Source: Amphiura filiformis
Taxonomy: Eukaryota; Echinodermata; Ophiuroidea; Amphilepidida; Amphiuridae
Assembly: GCF_039555335.1 (NCBI RefSeq)
Contig: NC_092637.1
Coordinates: 38,652,526 to 38,716,525, forward strand
DNA: 64,000 bases
Reading direction: 5' to 3'
A program made the position numbers and the translations under genes. Each line of letters starts with the position of its first letter. The stretch's first letter is position 1. Of the stretch, positions 1 to 11,285 are shown in pieces. The notes below the pieces were generated by a model. The model did no database searches. It saw nothing but the letters and a program-made list of their open reading frames with translations, and was not told the origin of the DNA.

Positions 1-99
1 TTTACTTGCTACTTTCTAACATGAATCATATCAACAATAATGATGAATAAACAAACAGGATAACTGCACCTGATACTATATATGTGTAAAAGTAAGCAT

Positions 100-777
100 C
101 CCAGCAAACACAAAACGTTTTCGACATCATTCGCAAAAGGTTATAAGAGGTTGTCATAAAACGTTTAAATGTCGGGTTATATAAAGGGTATATTAAGAGT
201 ATAAAACGTTTTCATTTTTTGATAATCTACTGCTCAGCAAACAAAAATGTTTTACAGAAAACGTTTAAATGTCGGGTTATATAAAGGGTATAAACACGTT
301 TTAATAACATTCCAAAAACATTCTTAAAAGTTTGATACAAAACATTCTAAACAGAATGTTATTTTGGGGTTGAAAAAATATTTTGCTTAAAATGTTTGCC
401 CAAAATATTTTCAATAACGTTTTAATAACGTTTTCATGACCTTTATATAACCCGACATTTAAATGTTATTAAAAGGTTTTGGAAAAAACATTTTAAGAAC
501 ATTTCTGTGTTTGCTGGGTTCAAATATTTTAACATAATGTTATTTAAGTATTGACACAATATTTGGCAAAAATATTTGCAAAAATAGTTTACAATAACAT
601 TTTTTGAAAACATTTGAAAATATTGTTGTGGTGTGTTTTCATACAAAACGTTTTAAAACGTTATCATGACCTTTATATAACCCGACATTTTAATGTTATT
701 AAAACGTTTTTACCTAAACCAAAAGCCAAAATATAACTTATTTAAAACGTTTTTAAAACGTTTTTGTGTTTGCTGGG
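100..777. mobile_element. composite TIR element, CCCAGCAAACACAAAA termini
   Basis: The left end begins CCCAGCAAACACAAAACG and the right end reads TTTTTGTGTTTGCTGGG, a near-perfect inverted pair. Inside, the AAACG-TTTAAATGTCGGGTTATA block occurs twice forward (about 158 and 260) and twice inverted (about 438 and 667). Another terminus-like GTGTTTGCTGGG sits at 509-520 and a degenerate CTCAGCAAAC at 232, so this is probably two or more copies inserted into or recombined with each other. No coding capacity. No clear target duplication. Confidence 0.75.
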
Positions 778-1085
778 ATATTAATAAAATAATTAAATGC
801 CGACTCCCGTCAAAACGGTTTGATAATTGGTTGTGATAACTAATACTAAATAAAGAAAATAATAGATAATTAATAATTAATAATTAAAAGTCACCTCGTC
901 CTATTTTTAGAATCTTGAACAGTAAACTCGGAATCAATTGTGAAGGGTCCAATGGCTAAAATGGGGAAAATGTGGCTCCTGCTATCCTACTCACCTTTTA
1001 AAAATAGAATTAGAAGTGACTCAAAAAATTACCATATAGTAAAAAAAAACCCAATAGCTATACCAATAACCCCGCCAGCGTCATC
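778..1085. other. AT-rich spacer
   Basis: Contains runs of ATAATTAATAATTAAT near 860-885. No gene, repeat terminus or other feature recognised. Confidence 0.5.
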
Positions 1086-1396
1086 CAATGCAAAAAAGCG
1101 TGTTTAGGAATTAAACACCTTTCTAAACACTATCATGCACCATGTTTTTAAACATGTAGATACTACACATATGCATGCTAGAAACGTGGTCCAAGAAAAG
1201 TGCTTAAATTCCTAAACACATGTTTGATTCCTAAACACCATTGTCAAATTCCAAAACATTATGTGTTAAATTCTTAAACTTTGCACAGCCCATCAAATTT
1301 CTAAACATGTGTAGCATTTAAACATGTTTAAAAATGTGGTGGAAGATAGTGTTCAGAAAGGTGTTTAATTCCAAACACGCTTTTTGCAGTGTAGTG
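1086..1396. mobile_element. TIR element, TGCAAAAAGCGTGTTTAG termini
   Basis: The left end TGCAAAAAAGCGTGTTTAGG is mirrored by CAAACACGCTTTTTGCA at the right end, and both arms continue into AATTAAACACC and then a second inverted block (ACATGTTTAAA / TTTAAACATGT). No ORF. The right end continues GTGTAGTG, suggesting a full terminus near TACACTGCAAAAAG. Short non-autonomous DNA transposon of uncertain superfamily. Confidence 0.7.
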
Positions 1397-1477
1397 GCAG
1401 GCAGCCCTGATATACTAACTACTCCATTCCGGGGGCACTCGGCTTGATGGGCGTGTGCGGACAGCGGTTCAAAACTA

Positions 1478-1555
1478 AGGGTTTACGAATCAAACATGTT
1501 TAGAAACGTGTGCAAGAAAAGTGTTTAATTCCTAAACACGCTTTTTGCAGTGTAA
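1478..1555. mobile_element. half copy of the GCAAAAAGCGTGTTTAG element
   Basis: The sequence AAGTGTTTAATTCCTAAACA then CGCTTTTTGCAGTGTAA repeats the right arm of the 1086-1396 element. No matching left arm is present, so it is a truncated or solo end. Confidence 0.65.
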
Positions 1556-1901
1556 CCTATTTAATCTAAGCGCTAATCCTATACCTCTAAACCCAACTCT
1601 AACACGTGATAATCATGATAACATAGTCTACAGTGTGTTTATTAATGATATTCATGTAATAGTTGATGATCAAATGCGAGGTCCTATTTTTCTCATTAAC
1701 ATATTGAAAATAGGAGTTCCAAATCGGTGTAGGCCTATTTCCGAAGATATCATCAAAAAATTGTCAAATTAGTCTCAAACGTGGTATACCACAGTGCGAC
1801 TAGTTCAACAGTTTTTTGATGATTTGTTCTGAAATATACCGATTTGGAATGCCTAATGATGTTACCTACCTTTAAGTAGATCAACTACAGTATATGCTTC
1901 C

Positions 1902-2466
1902 CCCGGGGGAGGCACTCCCTATCTGAAATGGCAGGGATGTGCCTCGGCCATGTTAAAAGTAGGGGGCTTTCAGGTCAAATGTACGATTACAAAAATATGG
2001 GGTCATTCAGTACACAACCTGAATAAAAATGGGGTCATTCGGTATGAAACTTTAAATAAAGGGGGCCATTGGGGTAGCAGCCTGTAAAATTGGGGTCATT
2101 GGGCACAAGATTGCCAAAAAGGTGTCATTGAGTACACAATAAATAAGTGCCAAAACTGCGAAAAAGAAACTTGGCCACCTTGGGAACTTGAATCAATTAA
2201 CGATTGGAAGCAACTGGATTTGAAAAATCCCATTATTTCTCGAGGAGAACAAAATACCACCTAACTTTGGGAATAAAAAGGGGGTTATTGGGTAGCAGGA
2301 AATAGAAAAAGGGGGGTCATTGAGAACCTGAATTTTTTTAAAGGGGGTCATTGGGTATTAGGTAGGACAATAACCCCAAAAAGGGGGTCATTGGGTACAA
2401 GCCGGTTTGAAATAGGGGGTCTATCCCGAGGCACATAATGCATATCAGTTATGAAAGTGCCCCCCC
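1902..2466. mobile_element. CCCGGGG-family TIR element, copy 1, 8-bp target duplication
   Basis: Flanked by an exact 8-bp duplication ATGCTTCC (1894-1901 and 2467-2474). Ends are CCCGGGGGAGGCACT and AAAGTGCCCCCCC. The interior is made of degenerate repeats built on GGGGTCATTGGGTA. No transposase. An 8-bp duplication is characteristic of hAT (and P) transposons. Confidence 0.75.
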
Positions 2467-2541
2467 ATGCTTCCAAAATGGTTATGACATTTAAAAAAAA
2501 TCAACTGGGTGTAACTGTTATTGAATTAATATGCAACTTAC

Positions 2542-2726
2542 TCTGTGTATCGGCAATGTCCTATGAGCATATCCAGCTCTTCAGAATATAATAAGGCACA
2601 TCGCTCACGTATGCACACCTTGTCATCGTCCGATCCCCCTCCGTCGCTCTGTGACGCTGCAACGTTATCCATTAGAATGGAGGCGCACATGACTAGAGCA
2701 ACTACAAACAACTTCATTTCTGGCAT
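2542..2726 (-). CDS. putative first exon of a secreted cysteine-containing protein
   Basis: An open exon with a consensus donor (GTAAGT directly after 2542). It starts MPEMKLFVVALVMCASILMD; the hydrophobic run after MKLF and small residues before DNVAAS look like a signal peptide, with the second ATG (2717) an equally good start. The mature part is acidic and Gly/Ser/Asp-rich, then has cysteines in VCIRERC and GHC. No family is recognised. Downstream exons would lie below 2540 and were not found in the repeat-rich first 2.5 kb, so the gene probably continues off the left edge. It could also be a chance open frame; the signal peptide plus perfect donor argue for a real exon. Confidence 0.45.
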
Positions 2727-3845
2727 TTCTTCTTGACGGTTCAGACCGGAAAATCGATGAAGAGCAGGAAGCTGTGAGGAAAACCATCGGTGTGTTGATT
2801 AAAGTTAACATTAAGAAACATTTTGCAAATACTAGACTGTCCCACAGTCTCGGTTCGGTCCGGCCTGGATAATGGAACGATAGGCCTAATACATAATAAC
2901 ATAATAGCCTATCAAAATATGCCATAGTCCTTCACCCCCCCCCCCATTCTAAATTCACAGCGCCCAAAACCAATTCACAGCGCCCAAAACCAATTCCTCT
3001 TTCTACACAAATTGATGCCACTACACTAATCACACCTCCTATATTGAACGCTAAATTTCAGTGACCGCTTGATTTTTAATGCTATGTAATCTACATTACC
3101 AGTCGTTCTCCACGGACCCGAGGGAGGGTCTATGCAAATACATGCCTGTTACACTCGTATAAACCCCCTGCACCTTAAAAAAACCGTACCCCGAACGTAG
3201 GAGCTGAGATACTTACCGAATTCAGAAGAATTAGAAACACTATCAGAGATGCAACTCGACTATGATACCGAAGTTATCGTCGCTGTAAATGTCAGATCAA
3301 AACGAAGCACCATCTCTATCGCCCCTTCTATTTATGCGTTTTAAGTTTTCATCGAAACTTTTTTTTTTCAAAAGTAAAACTTTATCAACTATAATGGAAA
3401 GTATAAATTGCACATTTAGGGCTGTTTTTAATTTTCTCCTTATTGACTATTATAAAAACAGAACAAATATTACTTTTAAACAATTAAAAACACGTTAATT
3501 GCAATTTATATTTTTAAAGGAAATCTCCGGCCCTAATATGATTTGTGGTTTGACAATTAATCACTTTTTAAAACATATTACAAGTTATTATACATGATAT
3601 ATATATAGACCTCTCTTTAATGAAAACGCTTCCGTCAACGTGTCCGTTACTCATTATAATCTCGACTGGTCGCTTCAGTCCTCACTACTTCCCTAACATG
3701 AAGACATCAACCTCGGTCGGGCTGAGGCCAACACCCATAGTAAAGACTTGCAACTAAGCTCAACTAATGGAGTTCTAAATATATAAGAGCCCCGCAGGGC
3801 TGGAAAGCAAGGGTCCATTTTCTGATTCAAGCGAAAGGTCAATGA
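2727..3845. other. spacer with minor repeats
   Basis: Upstream of the secreted-protein exon. Holds a poly-C run (2936-2945), a direct repeat of CACAGCGCCCAAAACCAATT (2956-2994), a T-rich stretch near 3360 and AT-rich DNA. No convincing exon was seen. Confidence 0.4.
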
Positions 3846-3853
3846 CATTTTGC

Positions 3854-4362
3854 CCCGGGGGGGCACTTCAATTTGAAATGGATATAGGTGTAGGGCTGGC
3901 ACTTTCGCACTAAGGGGCATTCGGTGAGAGCAAAATGTAAAAAATATGGGGTCATTGGGTGAGAGCATGATTTTGGCATTCGGTGAGAGCAAAATGTAAA
4001 AAATATGGGGTCATTGGGTGAGAAGATGACCTTGTTAAAATGGAATCTTTGGGTGAGAGCCGAAACAGCGCAACAGAAACCTCGAAAATTGAATTTCTAG
4101 TTCTAAATGGCTTCAAATTTCTTTGGTGGTTTTTTTTTCAAAATAAGTGACAAAATCAGTGATAAATGAAAGTTGCTGTTAAAATTGAACAAGTAAGGGT
4201 CTTTGGGTGACAGATCAAATGAAAAAATAGGGGGTCTTCGGGTGACAGAACATGTGTTCGTAAAAAATTATGAGGTCTTTGGGTGACAGCGACGCTGAAA
4301 AAGGGAGTCTTAATAGCCCTACATATGCGTCACCTCCAAAGTTGGAGTGCCCCCCCCCGGGG
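3854..4362. mobile_element. CCCGGGG-family TIR element, copy 2, 8-bp target duplication
   Basis: Flanked by exact 8-bp repeats CATTTTGC at 3846-3853 and 4363-4370. Left end CCCGGGGGGGCACTTCAA; right end TTGGAGTGCCCCCCCCCGGG. The interior repeats units like ATATGGGGTCATTGGGTGAG, recalling copy 1 at 1902-2466. Non-autonomous. Confidence 0.8.
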
Positions 4363-4370
4363 CATTTTGC

Positions 4371-4730
4371 CTGTCTCATGCGCGTATTTTGCCCCCCGAA
4401 GGGGCGGCGGAAGAAGAAGGGGCGGCAAACGAAGGGGCGGCGGAAGAAGAAGGGGCGGCAAAAAGAATTAGTAAAGAAAAAAGGGCGGAAAGAATTTTAA
4501 AAGTATAAAAAAAAATTGTACTATACATGAAAATGTGTTGCTTTTAGGGCGCTAGCGCTGAAAATCCTTTTTTTTGTTGTTGTTGTTTTTGGGGGGTTTT
4601 TTTGCTCTTCACTTTTTCAAACCACCGAAAAAGTTTGGGTCGACCTTTTCGGGCGGTTGAGGAAGGGGCGGCAAAATTGAATTTTCTTCAGCCCCCCGGG
4701 GTAGGGGCGGCCACGGTACGCCACTGTGTC
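4371..4730. repeat. GGGGCGGC-rich dispersed repeat ending GGTACGCCACTG
   Basis: GAAGGGGCGGCGGAAGAAGA repeats twice near 4397-4455, and the block ends with GGGGCGGCCACGGTACGCCA CTG at 4690-4726. The same end, inverted (CAGTGGCGTACCGTGGCCGC), starts a block at 29562. It is a dispersed repeat with one recognisable end; the open frames across it are low-complexity Gly/Arg/Lys runs and not genes. Confidence 0.55.
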
Positions 4731-5266
4731 TTATCCTTTAACTTACAACCGGCCATCCTAACGATATGCGACCACTGACGTTTTTGTTCCTTATAATCAG
4801 GGGAAGAATTTGTACAACTTGATCGGACCAGATTGGATTTTTTTAATCTATATATATTGGCAGCCATCTTAGATTTGGCACCCTTTTAAAGCCCATTATA
4901 AAATGACACCTGAATTTTTTAACACCTTATACCCTAAAGACAAGAAATCAAGTGGAATATTGCTTTTAACAAAATGTGAGTGGACACTACGAATGAGCCG
5001 TAAACTCGGCAAATTGTATTCTGAGTTACAGTGTAAAATATGCGTGTCGGTCGTATTCATAGGTATCTCAATTCAACGCGACAAGTATCTCATCAAACAC
5101 TGTTTAAACCAATCAATAATCATATTGCTGAAGAGGATAATAACATAATAAGCTTCTACCTATTTCTATAGAATCCTTTAAATAGTTCTTGTCTTTGTTT
5201 GCTTTGGCTAAATCCTGTAGTGGTGGATAGCAAAGCATTATATTTTGTCTAGGTATAACCAACAAT

Positions 5267-5395
5267 TAACAATGAGAGGACATTCCTGAACCTTGTTGAC
5301 TTGTGGATGATTTGAAATGACCGCCAATTATGACTGTTTGATATTTATTACCAGAAATGTGGAAAAAGAGACACATGTAGAAACGAGAAAAAGTA
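5267..5395. repeat. diverged half of the 12409-12717 palindromic element
   Basis: GACTTGTGGATGATTTGAAA followed by TGACC and then AAAAGAGACACATGTAG repeats the order of words in the right arm of the palindrome at 12.4-12.7 kb. No inverted partner here. Confidence 0.5.
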
Positions 5396-5639
5396 CAATT
5401 TTGTTAAAGGAACAGATTTCAACAAACCATAACCCCTCTTCTGGATATCGTTTGAAGTCAAATGATATACCACTTTAAAGCTTATGATGTATATTTTCTA
5501 AACACGAAATAAAACAAAATTGACCGGGCCGACTTTACGGCTGATTCGTGGTGTCCAGTCACAAATATTCTGCACAAAATTACATTGCAACCTAAACTAA
5601 ATTTTTTCCGAAAATACCAAAGTTGATGGGCTGGCTAAG

Positions 5640-5780
5640 CTGTCAGTTCAAGATGTCAGTTCAAGATGTCAAGATGTCAAGATGTCAGTTCAAGATCAAA
5701 TCTAAAACTGAGTGGAAATTCAAGATGTCAGTTCAAGATGTCAGTTCAAGATCAAATCTAAAACTGAGTGGAAATTCAAA
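5640..5780. repeat. short tandem duplication, TCAAGATGTCAGT units
   Basis: GATGTCAGTTCAA repeats several times, and a longer unit ending CTAAAACTGAGTGGAAATTC occurs twice (about 5699-5719 and 5757-5777). Simple local tandem duplication. Confidence 0.8.
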
Positions 5781-6790
5781 AATTACAAAAAGTGTAAAAT
5801 AGCTTTGAAAACAAATAAAAAGGAAGAAATTTCATAATGTATGCTGGTTTCAATGGTCATAATATTGCACAACAAATTATCCTGTGTGACTTTTAATGGA
5901 TTTATCACTTCTAAATGATGCATTTATCACAATAATGTGTCTTTTTATTTGTAATTGGTCTTGACCACAATAGGGGGCCTATTGCAAATAATGAAAGCAG
6001 TTCCGGTTACACTGTGAAGTTACATATTTATATCAGTATCCATTCTTTTCGTCCAATCGATTTTTATTGTATTTTCTTGCACAAAAAATGCAGTGAGAAA
6101 AAAAATTAAACTCAATCCATGCCTTATTTTTCACCATTGCTGCAATTTGATGGCGTTTTGTTTTTAAATGTTTGTTATCTTTTTGTTATGAAAATGAACA
6201 TGGGTCAGTTGTCAAGGGGTGGGGCTGGGGTGGGGCCCGGGGGTGGGGTGGGAGCGGGGGTGGGAGTAAACTTTTCCTGGTATGCATCACTGTGGCACGG
6301 TATACTCAATACTCAGTGACATACAGGCTGTATCAGATTTCACACCACCAAATAGTATTATATGGTTGTGTGTCCTGAATGCATTTCTAAGAAAAACACA
6401 TAGCATTAAAATGAGCAGAAATGTGCATAACTTTGGGTAAATTTGGATTGGTCATGATTGGTAATATCAAATCCTGCAAGTGTACCACAGATGGGAGAGA
6501 TCGAGTATTTTTTTAATGATTTTAAGCAGCCTTTTCTATACAGAAACACTGGCACGTTTTTGCACGTAAATTAGGTAATTCCCAGACATCATAGACTTTG
6601 CGGGCCAATCGTAAAAAATACTAATTTCAACCATCATAATATAGCTGTCGCTAGGAACTGAGTAGCTCCTGCGAATAAAAAATGACGTTTTCTTGAAGCA
6701 AATTTAGTACATATCTCTATGGGGATTTATTTGGTGGTATTGTTAGTGTTGGGCGTTTTTGTACCACTGGATCCACTTGAAATGACCAGA
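5781..6790. other. AT-rich spacer
   Basis: Contains a short G-rich tract (6210-6270). Open frames across it have no protein-like character. No feature recognised. Confidence 0.4.
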
Positions 6791-6791
6791 C

Positions 6792-6854
6792 TTTAAGTTA
6801 AAAGTATATAGTTTAAGCCCGAGTTTAAGTTAAAAGTATATACTAGTAGTTTAA
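6792..6854. repeat. left edge of the 32-bp satellite
   Basis: Two satellite units (TTTAAGTTAAAAGTATATA) precede the palindromic element that begins at 6855. They show that the satellite once continued across the insertion. Confidence 0.8.
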
Positions 6855-7393
6855 GGGATCCAAAATGAGCGTTTATTGCGTTTCGACAGTATTTTTTGTG
6901 GGACATGAGAGCACCTCAGACCTATCGAATTGCATTCTGAATACGAAGCATGTCTTTCTGATATCAAATAATTTTCATTTTTTTAAATCACAATATAATA
7001 CAAATTTTATGACAAATTATAAAAATTTGATATTTTTCAAATTTTGATATATAACAGTCCTCGAAGTAAATTATATAAATCTAATGAAGTGTATGTAGCA
7101 GGGAGGAAAAGCCGACGGTCAATTGAAAATTTTGACCTTTCATATTGAAGATATGGATTTTTTCCCAAAAAGACCTAATTTTTTTTGGTGTTTTGGGAAA
7201 AAAATCCATATCTTTAATACGAAAGGTCAAAATTTTCAATTGATCGTCGGCTTTTCATCTCACCTACATACACTTTAAGTATAAATCATCAGATTTATAA
7301 AGTTTACTTCAAGTACTGTTAAATATCAAAAATATCAATTTTAATGATTTGCCATAAAATGTGTATTAAATTGCGAATTTCAAAAAAAAAAAA
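6855..7393. mobile_element. palindromic TTAA-flanked element, copy 1, right end lost
   Basis: Starts after TTAA with GGGATCCAAAATGAGCG and reads through the shared words GGGACATGAGAGCAC and GAATTGCATTCTGAATACGA. It turns at a hairpin centre near 7175 (CCCAAAAAGACC...GTGTTTTGGG) and runs back along the complementary arm. It stops at about 7393, inside an A run, where satellite resumes, so roughly the last 125 bases of the right arm are missing compared with the copies at 11286 and 20942. Confidence 0.82.
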
Positions 7394-7593
7394 GTTTAAG
7401 TTAAAAGTATATAGTTTAAGCCTGAGTTTAAGTTAAAAGTATATAGTTTAAGCCTGAGTTTAAGTTAAAAGTATATAGTTTAAGCCTGAGTTTAAGTTAA
7501 AAGTATATAGTTTAAGCCTGAGTTTAATTAAAAGGACATAGTTTAAGCCTGAGTTTAAATTAAAAGTATATAGTTTAAGCCTGAGTTTAAGTT
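7394..7593. repeat. 32-bp satellite, block 1
   Basis: Head-to-tail units GTTTAAGTTAAAAGTATATA then GTTTAAGCCTGA (32 bp; the word AGCCTGAG recurs at 32-base steps). Each unit contains GTTTAAG twice, so a TTAA site occurs twice per unit. The last two units before the unique block carry marker variants TTAATTAAAAGGACATAG and TTTAAATTAAAAG. Confidence 0.9.
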
Positions 7594-7760
7594 AGATGTA
7601 TACTTTATACATCCTGACCATTGCAAGCGGATTCAATGGCGCGCTTGGAAAAGGCAGATAGGATTTTAAAAGACAGGAGTTTTAAAAAACGGACAGAAAA
7701 CAACCACTTCGATACATATGCTGATACTGGACACAATTGATAAGTTTTCCTGTTACATGT
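7594..7760. repeat. unique block U1 inside the satellite
   Basis: Non-satellite sequence starting AGATGTATACTTTATACATC and ending TTTTCCTGTTACATGT. It recurs nearly identically at 10121-10289 (U2), preceded by the same variant satellite units. Confidence 0.85.
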
Positions 7761-8857
7761 TTAAGTTAAAAGTATATAGTTTAAGCCTGACTTTAAGTTA
7801 AAAGTATATAGTTTAAGCCTGACTTTAAGTTAAAAGTATATAGTTTAAGCAAGTTAAAAGTATATAGTTTAGGCCTGAGTTTAAGTTAAAAGTATATAGT
7901 TAAAGCCTGACTTTAAGTTAAAAGTATATAGTTTAAGCCTGACTTTAAGTTAAAAGTATATAGTTTAAGCCTGACTTTAAGTTAAAAGTATATAGTTTAA
8001 GCCTGACTTTAAGTTAAAAGTATATAGTTTAAGCAAGTTAAAAGTATATAGTTTAAGCCCGAGTTTAAGTTAAAAGTATATAGTGTAAGCCTGACTTTAA
8101 GTTAAAAGTAGTTTAAGCCTGAGTTTAAGTTAAAAGTATATAGTTTAAGCCTGAGTTTAAGTTAAAAGTATATAGTTTAAGCAAGTTAAAAGTATATAGT
8201 TTAAGCCCGAGTTTAAGTTAAAAGTATATAGTGTAAGCCTGACTTTAAGTTAAAAGTATAGTTTAAGCCTGAGTTTAAGTTAAAAGTATATAGTTTAAGC
8301 CTGAGTTTAAGTTAAAAGTATATAGTTTAAGCCTGACTTTAAGTTAAAAGTATAGTTTAAGCCTGAGTTTAAGTTAAAATATATAGTTTAAGCCTGAGTT
8401 TAAGTTAAAAGTATATACTTTAAGCCTGAGTTTAAGTTAAAAGTATATAGTTTAAGCCTGACTTTAAGTTAAAAGTATATAGTTTAAGCAAGTTAAAAGT
8501 ATATAGTTTAGGCCTGAGTTTAAGTTAAAAGTATATAGTTAAAGCCTGACTTTAAGTTAAAAGTATATAGTTTAAGCCTGACTTTAAGTTAAAGGTATAT
8601 AGTTTAAGCCTGACTTTAAGTTAAAAGTATATAGTTTAAGCTTGAGTTTAAGTTAAAAGTATATAGTTTAAGCCTGAGTTTAAGTTAAAAGTATATAGTT
8701 TAAGCCTAACTTTAAGTTAAAAGTATATAGTTTAAGCCTGAGTTTAAGTTAAAAGTATATAGTTTAAGCCTGAGTTTAAGTTAAAAGTATATAGTTTAAG
8801 CCTGAGTTTAAGTTAAAAGTATATAGTTTAAGCCTGAGTTTAAGTTAAAAGTATATA
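7761..8857. repeat. 32-bp satellite, main block with higher-order pattern
   Basis: About 34 units. Two unit types, with CCTGAGTTTAAG or CCTGACTTTAAG, alternate in blocks, and shortened units with GTTTAAGCAAGTTAAAAG recur at about 7848, 8031, 8180 and 8486. This higher-order pattern points to segmental duplication within the array. No transcription signal seen. Confidence 0.9.
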
Positions 8858-9906
8858 CGAGGGTCATTCAAAAAATTCTACCTGTTGGGTTATAGCTTTT
8901 GTTTTGTTAAAGGTAGCTACTTAAAAATTTGCATACATATTGTTCGTAATGTCACCTACAGGTGATGAAAAAATCATGTCAAGACCATTTTCAGATTTTT
9001 GTTGGTGTCCTGAAAAACACAGTAAGATATGGTACACCGGAAACGGTGACGCATCTTTGGATATTGCACGTGAAAACATGTTTGCAGCCAATGTACGAAC
9101 TTCCCTCTTTAAACAAAAAACTCATATTAGTAACAATATAAATTTTGAATGAATATACACCTTATAGTCCAAGACATCACCTGTGACTGCAAAAGTACAA
9201 TTTTGATGGACAGAAATTACCCAGAATTCCAATTTTTAGAGGGATATCTTGTAACATCTCAGGTATTGATAATCAGCATAGTGTACATCCCTACAGCGTG
9301 ACTTTTCTAGCTGCGCTTTTAGATAAAATACAAACGTTCAAGCTACTATAACACATTTTTCAGTCAAAAAATTAAATTTAATTCCCTTTGTGATCTATTG
9401 TGGTATTTTATTCCAAAGAAAGCGACATAATGCTACCATTTTACACCATGTTTTATTAAAGTCAATATGTTCATAAACTGTGTTTGTGGTCATTTATACT
9501 ATTTTTATTACACTGGCTATTTGTTCTATTAGTTTTGTGCATATTAATGTCCATCATTTTCAGTTTGTGGCAACCTTTTAACCAGTACATATAATTTTAT
9601 GATTATTCTTGTGTTTTATACAGTTTTTACTGTATAACATGACCAAATGGAATAATTATGGGATCTTCAACACACTTTACTTGAGACGCCTTTGTAAATA
9701 TTGGACATATTTTGACCGTTTCCGGTGAACCATATCTTACTGTGGTTTTCAGGTCACCAACAAAAATCTGAAAATGGTCTTGACATGATTTTTTCACCAC
9801 CTGTAGGTGACATTACGAACTATATATGTATGCAAATTTTCAAGTAGCTACCTTAAACAAAACAAAAGTTATAACCCAACAGGTAGAACTTTTTGAATGA
9901 CCCTCG
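8858..9906. mobile_element. 1.05-kb TIR transposon inserted in satellite, TA target duplication
   Basis: Ends CGAGGGTCATTCAAAAA and TTTTTGAATGACCCTCG are part of inverted repeats of about 190 bp (8858-9048 and 9718-9906), with GTAATGTCACCTACAGGTG and ATATGGTNCACCGGAAACGG readable on both arms. TA at 8856-8857 and 9907-9908 is a duplicated TA of the satellite word AGTATATAGTTTAAG, so the empty site is known exactly. The TA target fits Tc1/mariner. The ~670-bp core has no transposase frame, so it is non-autonomous. Confidence 0.88.
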
Positions 9907-10120
9907 TAGTTTAAGCCTGAGTTTAAGTTAAAAGTATATAGTTTAAGCCTGAGTTTAAGTTAAAAGTATATAGTTTAAGCCTGAGTTTAAGTTAAAAGTA
10001 TATAGTTTAAGCCTGAGTTTAAGTTAAAAGTATATAGTTTAAGCCTGAGTTTAATTAAAAGGACATAGTTTAAGCCTGAGTTTAAATTAAAAGTATATAG
10101 TTTAAGCCTGAGTTTAAGTT
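9907..10120. repeat. 32-bp satellite, block 3
   Basis: Resumes in phase right after the inserted transposon. The last units carry the same variants (TTAATTAAAAGGACATAG, TTTAAATTAAAAG) as the block before U1. Confidence 0.9.
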
Positions 10121-10289
10121 AGATGTATACTTTATACATCCTGACCATTGCAAGCGGATTCAATGGCGGCGCTTGGAAAAGGCAGATAGGATTTTAAAAG
10201 ACAGGAGTTTTAAAAAAACGGACAGAAAACAACCACTTCGATACATATGCTGATACTGGACACAATTGATAAGTTTTCCTGTTACATGT
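10121..10289. repeat. unique block U2, end of the satellite region
   Basis: Second copy of the 167-bp block at 7594-7760, differing by a few small changes such as GGCGGCGC against GGCGCGC. After it the satellite does not resume, so it is the right edge of the array. Confidence 0.85.
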
Positions 10290-10890
10290 TCTAATTGAAG
10301 ACATCAGTGGAAGTACCCATATTTTTTTAATAAAATGGTACGATAATGACAGAAACAAACCGGTAACACCACAGAAAATAAAATTTGGTTCAGAACTTAA
10401 ATATATGGTCTACTGTGGCCTACAATCACTTTAACAGAAAAAGTTCTTTTCCACTATCACAAATTATGCAATGTTGCAACATTATTAAGTCCAGTGTGCG
10501 TTTATCGTTCTCCGACAACGACTTTCAGCTCACTGCTGCAAATATTTGTTGACCTCCTAACCTCCTCTGCAATTTTCCACACCAACATATTGTGGCTTTG
10601 TTCCTTTTCTTTACCAGTGGTGGCAGGGAGGGGGGGGGGCACAAAAAGTAATTTGGGGATGTCAAAGTGTTAGAAAGCTGGTAAATAGTAAAGAGATTCA
10701 GCACCACTCCCAAATGGCGAAAGTCTAATTTGTGCCTGCTTTTCAACAACAAAAAATAGTCATTATACATGTAAGCAACTAGCTGTTTAAAGCTGAAATT
10801 CGCCTTGATTGGTGACCAAATAGTAATATTGTGCAAATTTTGTTCAGAAAGAGTCATTATAGGAGTGGGTCAGCTGTTTCCCCTTTGAGT
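10290..10890. other. spacer
   Basis: Ordinary AT-rich DNA with a G run at 10629-10638. The minus-strand frame here has no recognisable protein features. Confidence 0.4.
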
Positions 10891-10896
10891 AGAGGG

Positions 10897-11068
10897 TGCC
10901 ATTCCATATCGACTGCAAGTGCCAGAAGTGGGCAAGTGCAATAGCTGCCATGTGTAGATGCTAAGTGTGGATGAGTACAACATACTGTGTGCACATTGCC
11001 AAATGTTCACAGGGCAGCTATTGCACTTACCCACTTCTGGTACCCAGCAGTCGATATCCAAGTTGCCA
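10897..11068. repeat. inverted-repeat element
   Basis: Left arm ATATCGACTGCAAGTGCCAG then AAGTGGGCAAGTGCAATAGC TGCC; the right arm is its reverse complement with small changes (GGCAGCTATTGCACTTACCC). Arms of about 55 bp surround a ~60-bp loop. Probable small non-autonomous transposon or foldback. Confidence 0.65.
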
Positions 11069-11285
11069 TGGGTACACAAACCCTAATACGCCCCCTGCAT
11101 TAATTGATACCAAAACCAAACGTTAATTCTGGACATTTTATTTCCAGAGGAGCAGGATATTTGCAGATTATTAACTTGCTAATATAATATCTTACAGATA
11201 TCTGCTCTTTACATTTTCTGATATGAAGAAATAAGTATCAAACATTATCTCATATCATTAACACCTTTATTTCATAAGCATTAAG

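Noticed and set aside
4270-4500. Frame with GRRKKKGRQ repeats
   Set aside because: Low-complexity translation of GGGGCGGC/GAAGAA repeats that overlaps two repeat elements.
7394-8857. CRISPR-like repeat array
   Set aside because: There are no spacers; it is a head-to-tail 32-bp satellite in a eukaryotic genome.
8940-9152. 70-codon frame as a transposase remnant
   Set aside because: Most of it lies in the terminal inverted repeat and it has no DDE-type or helix-turn-helix motif.
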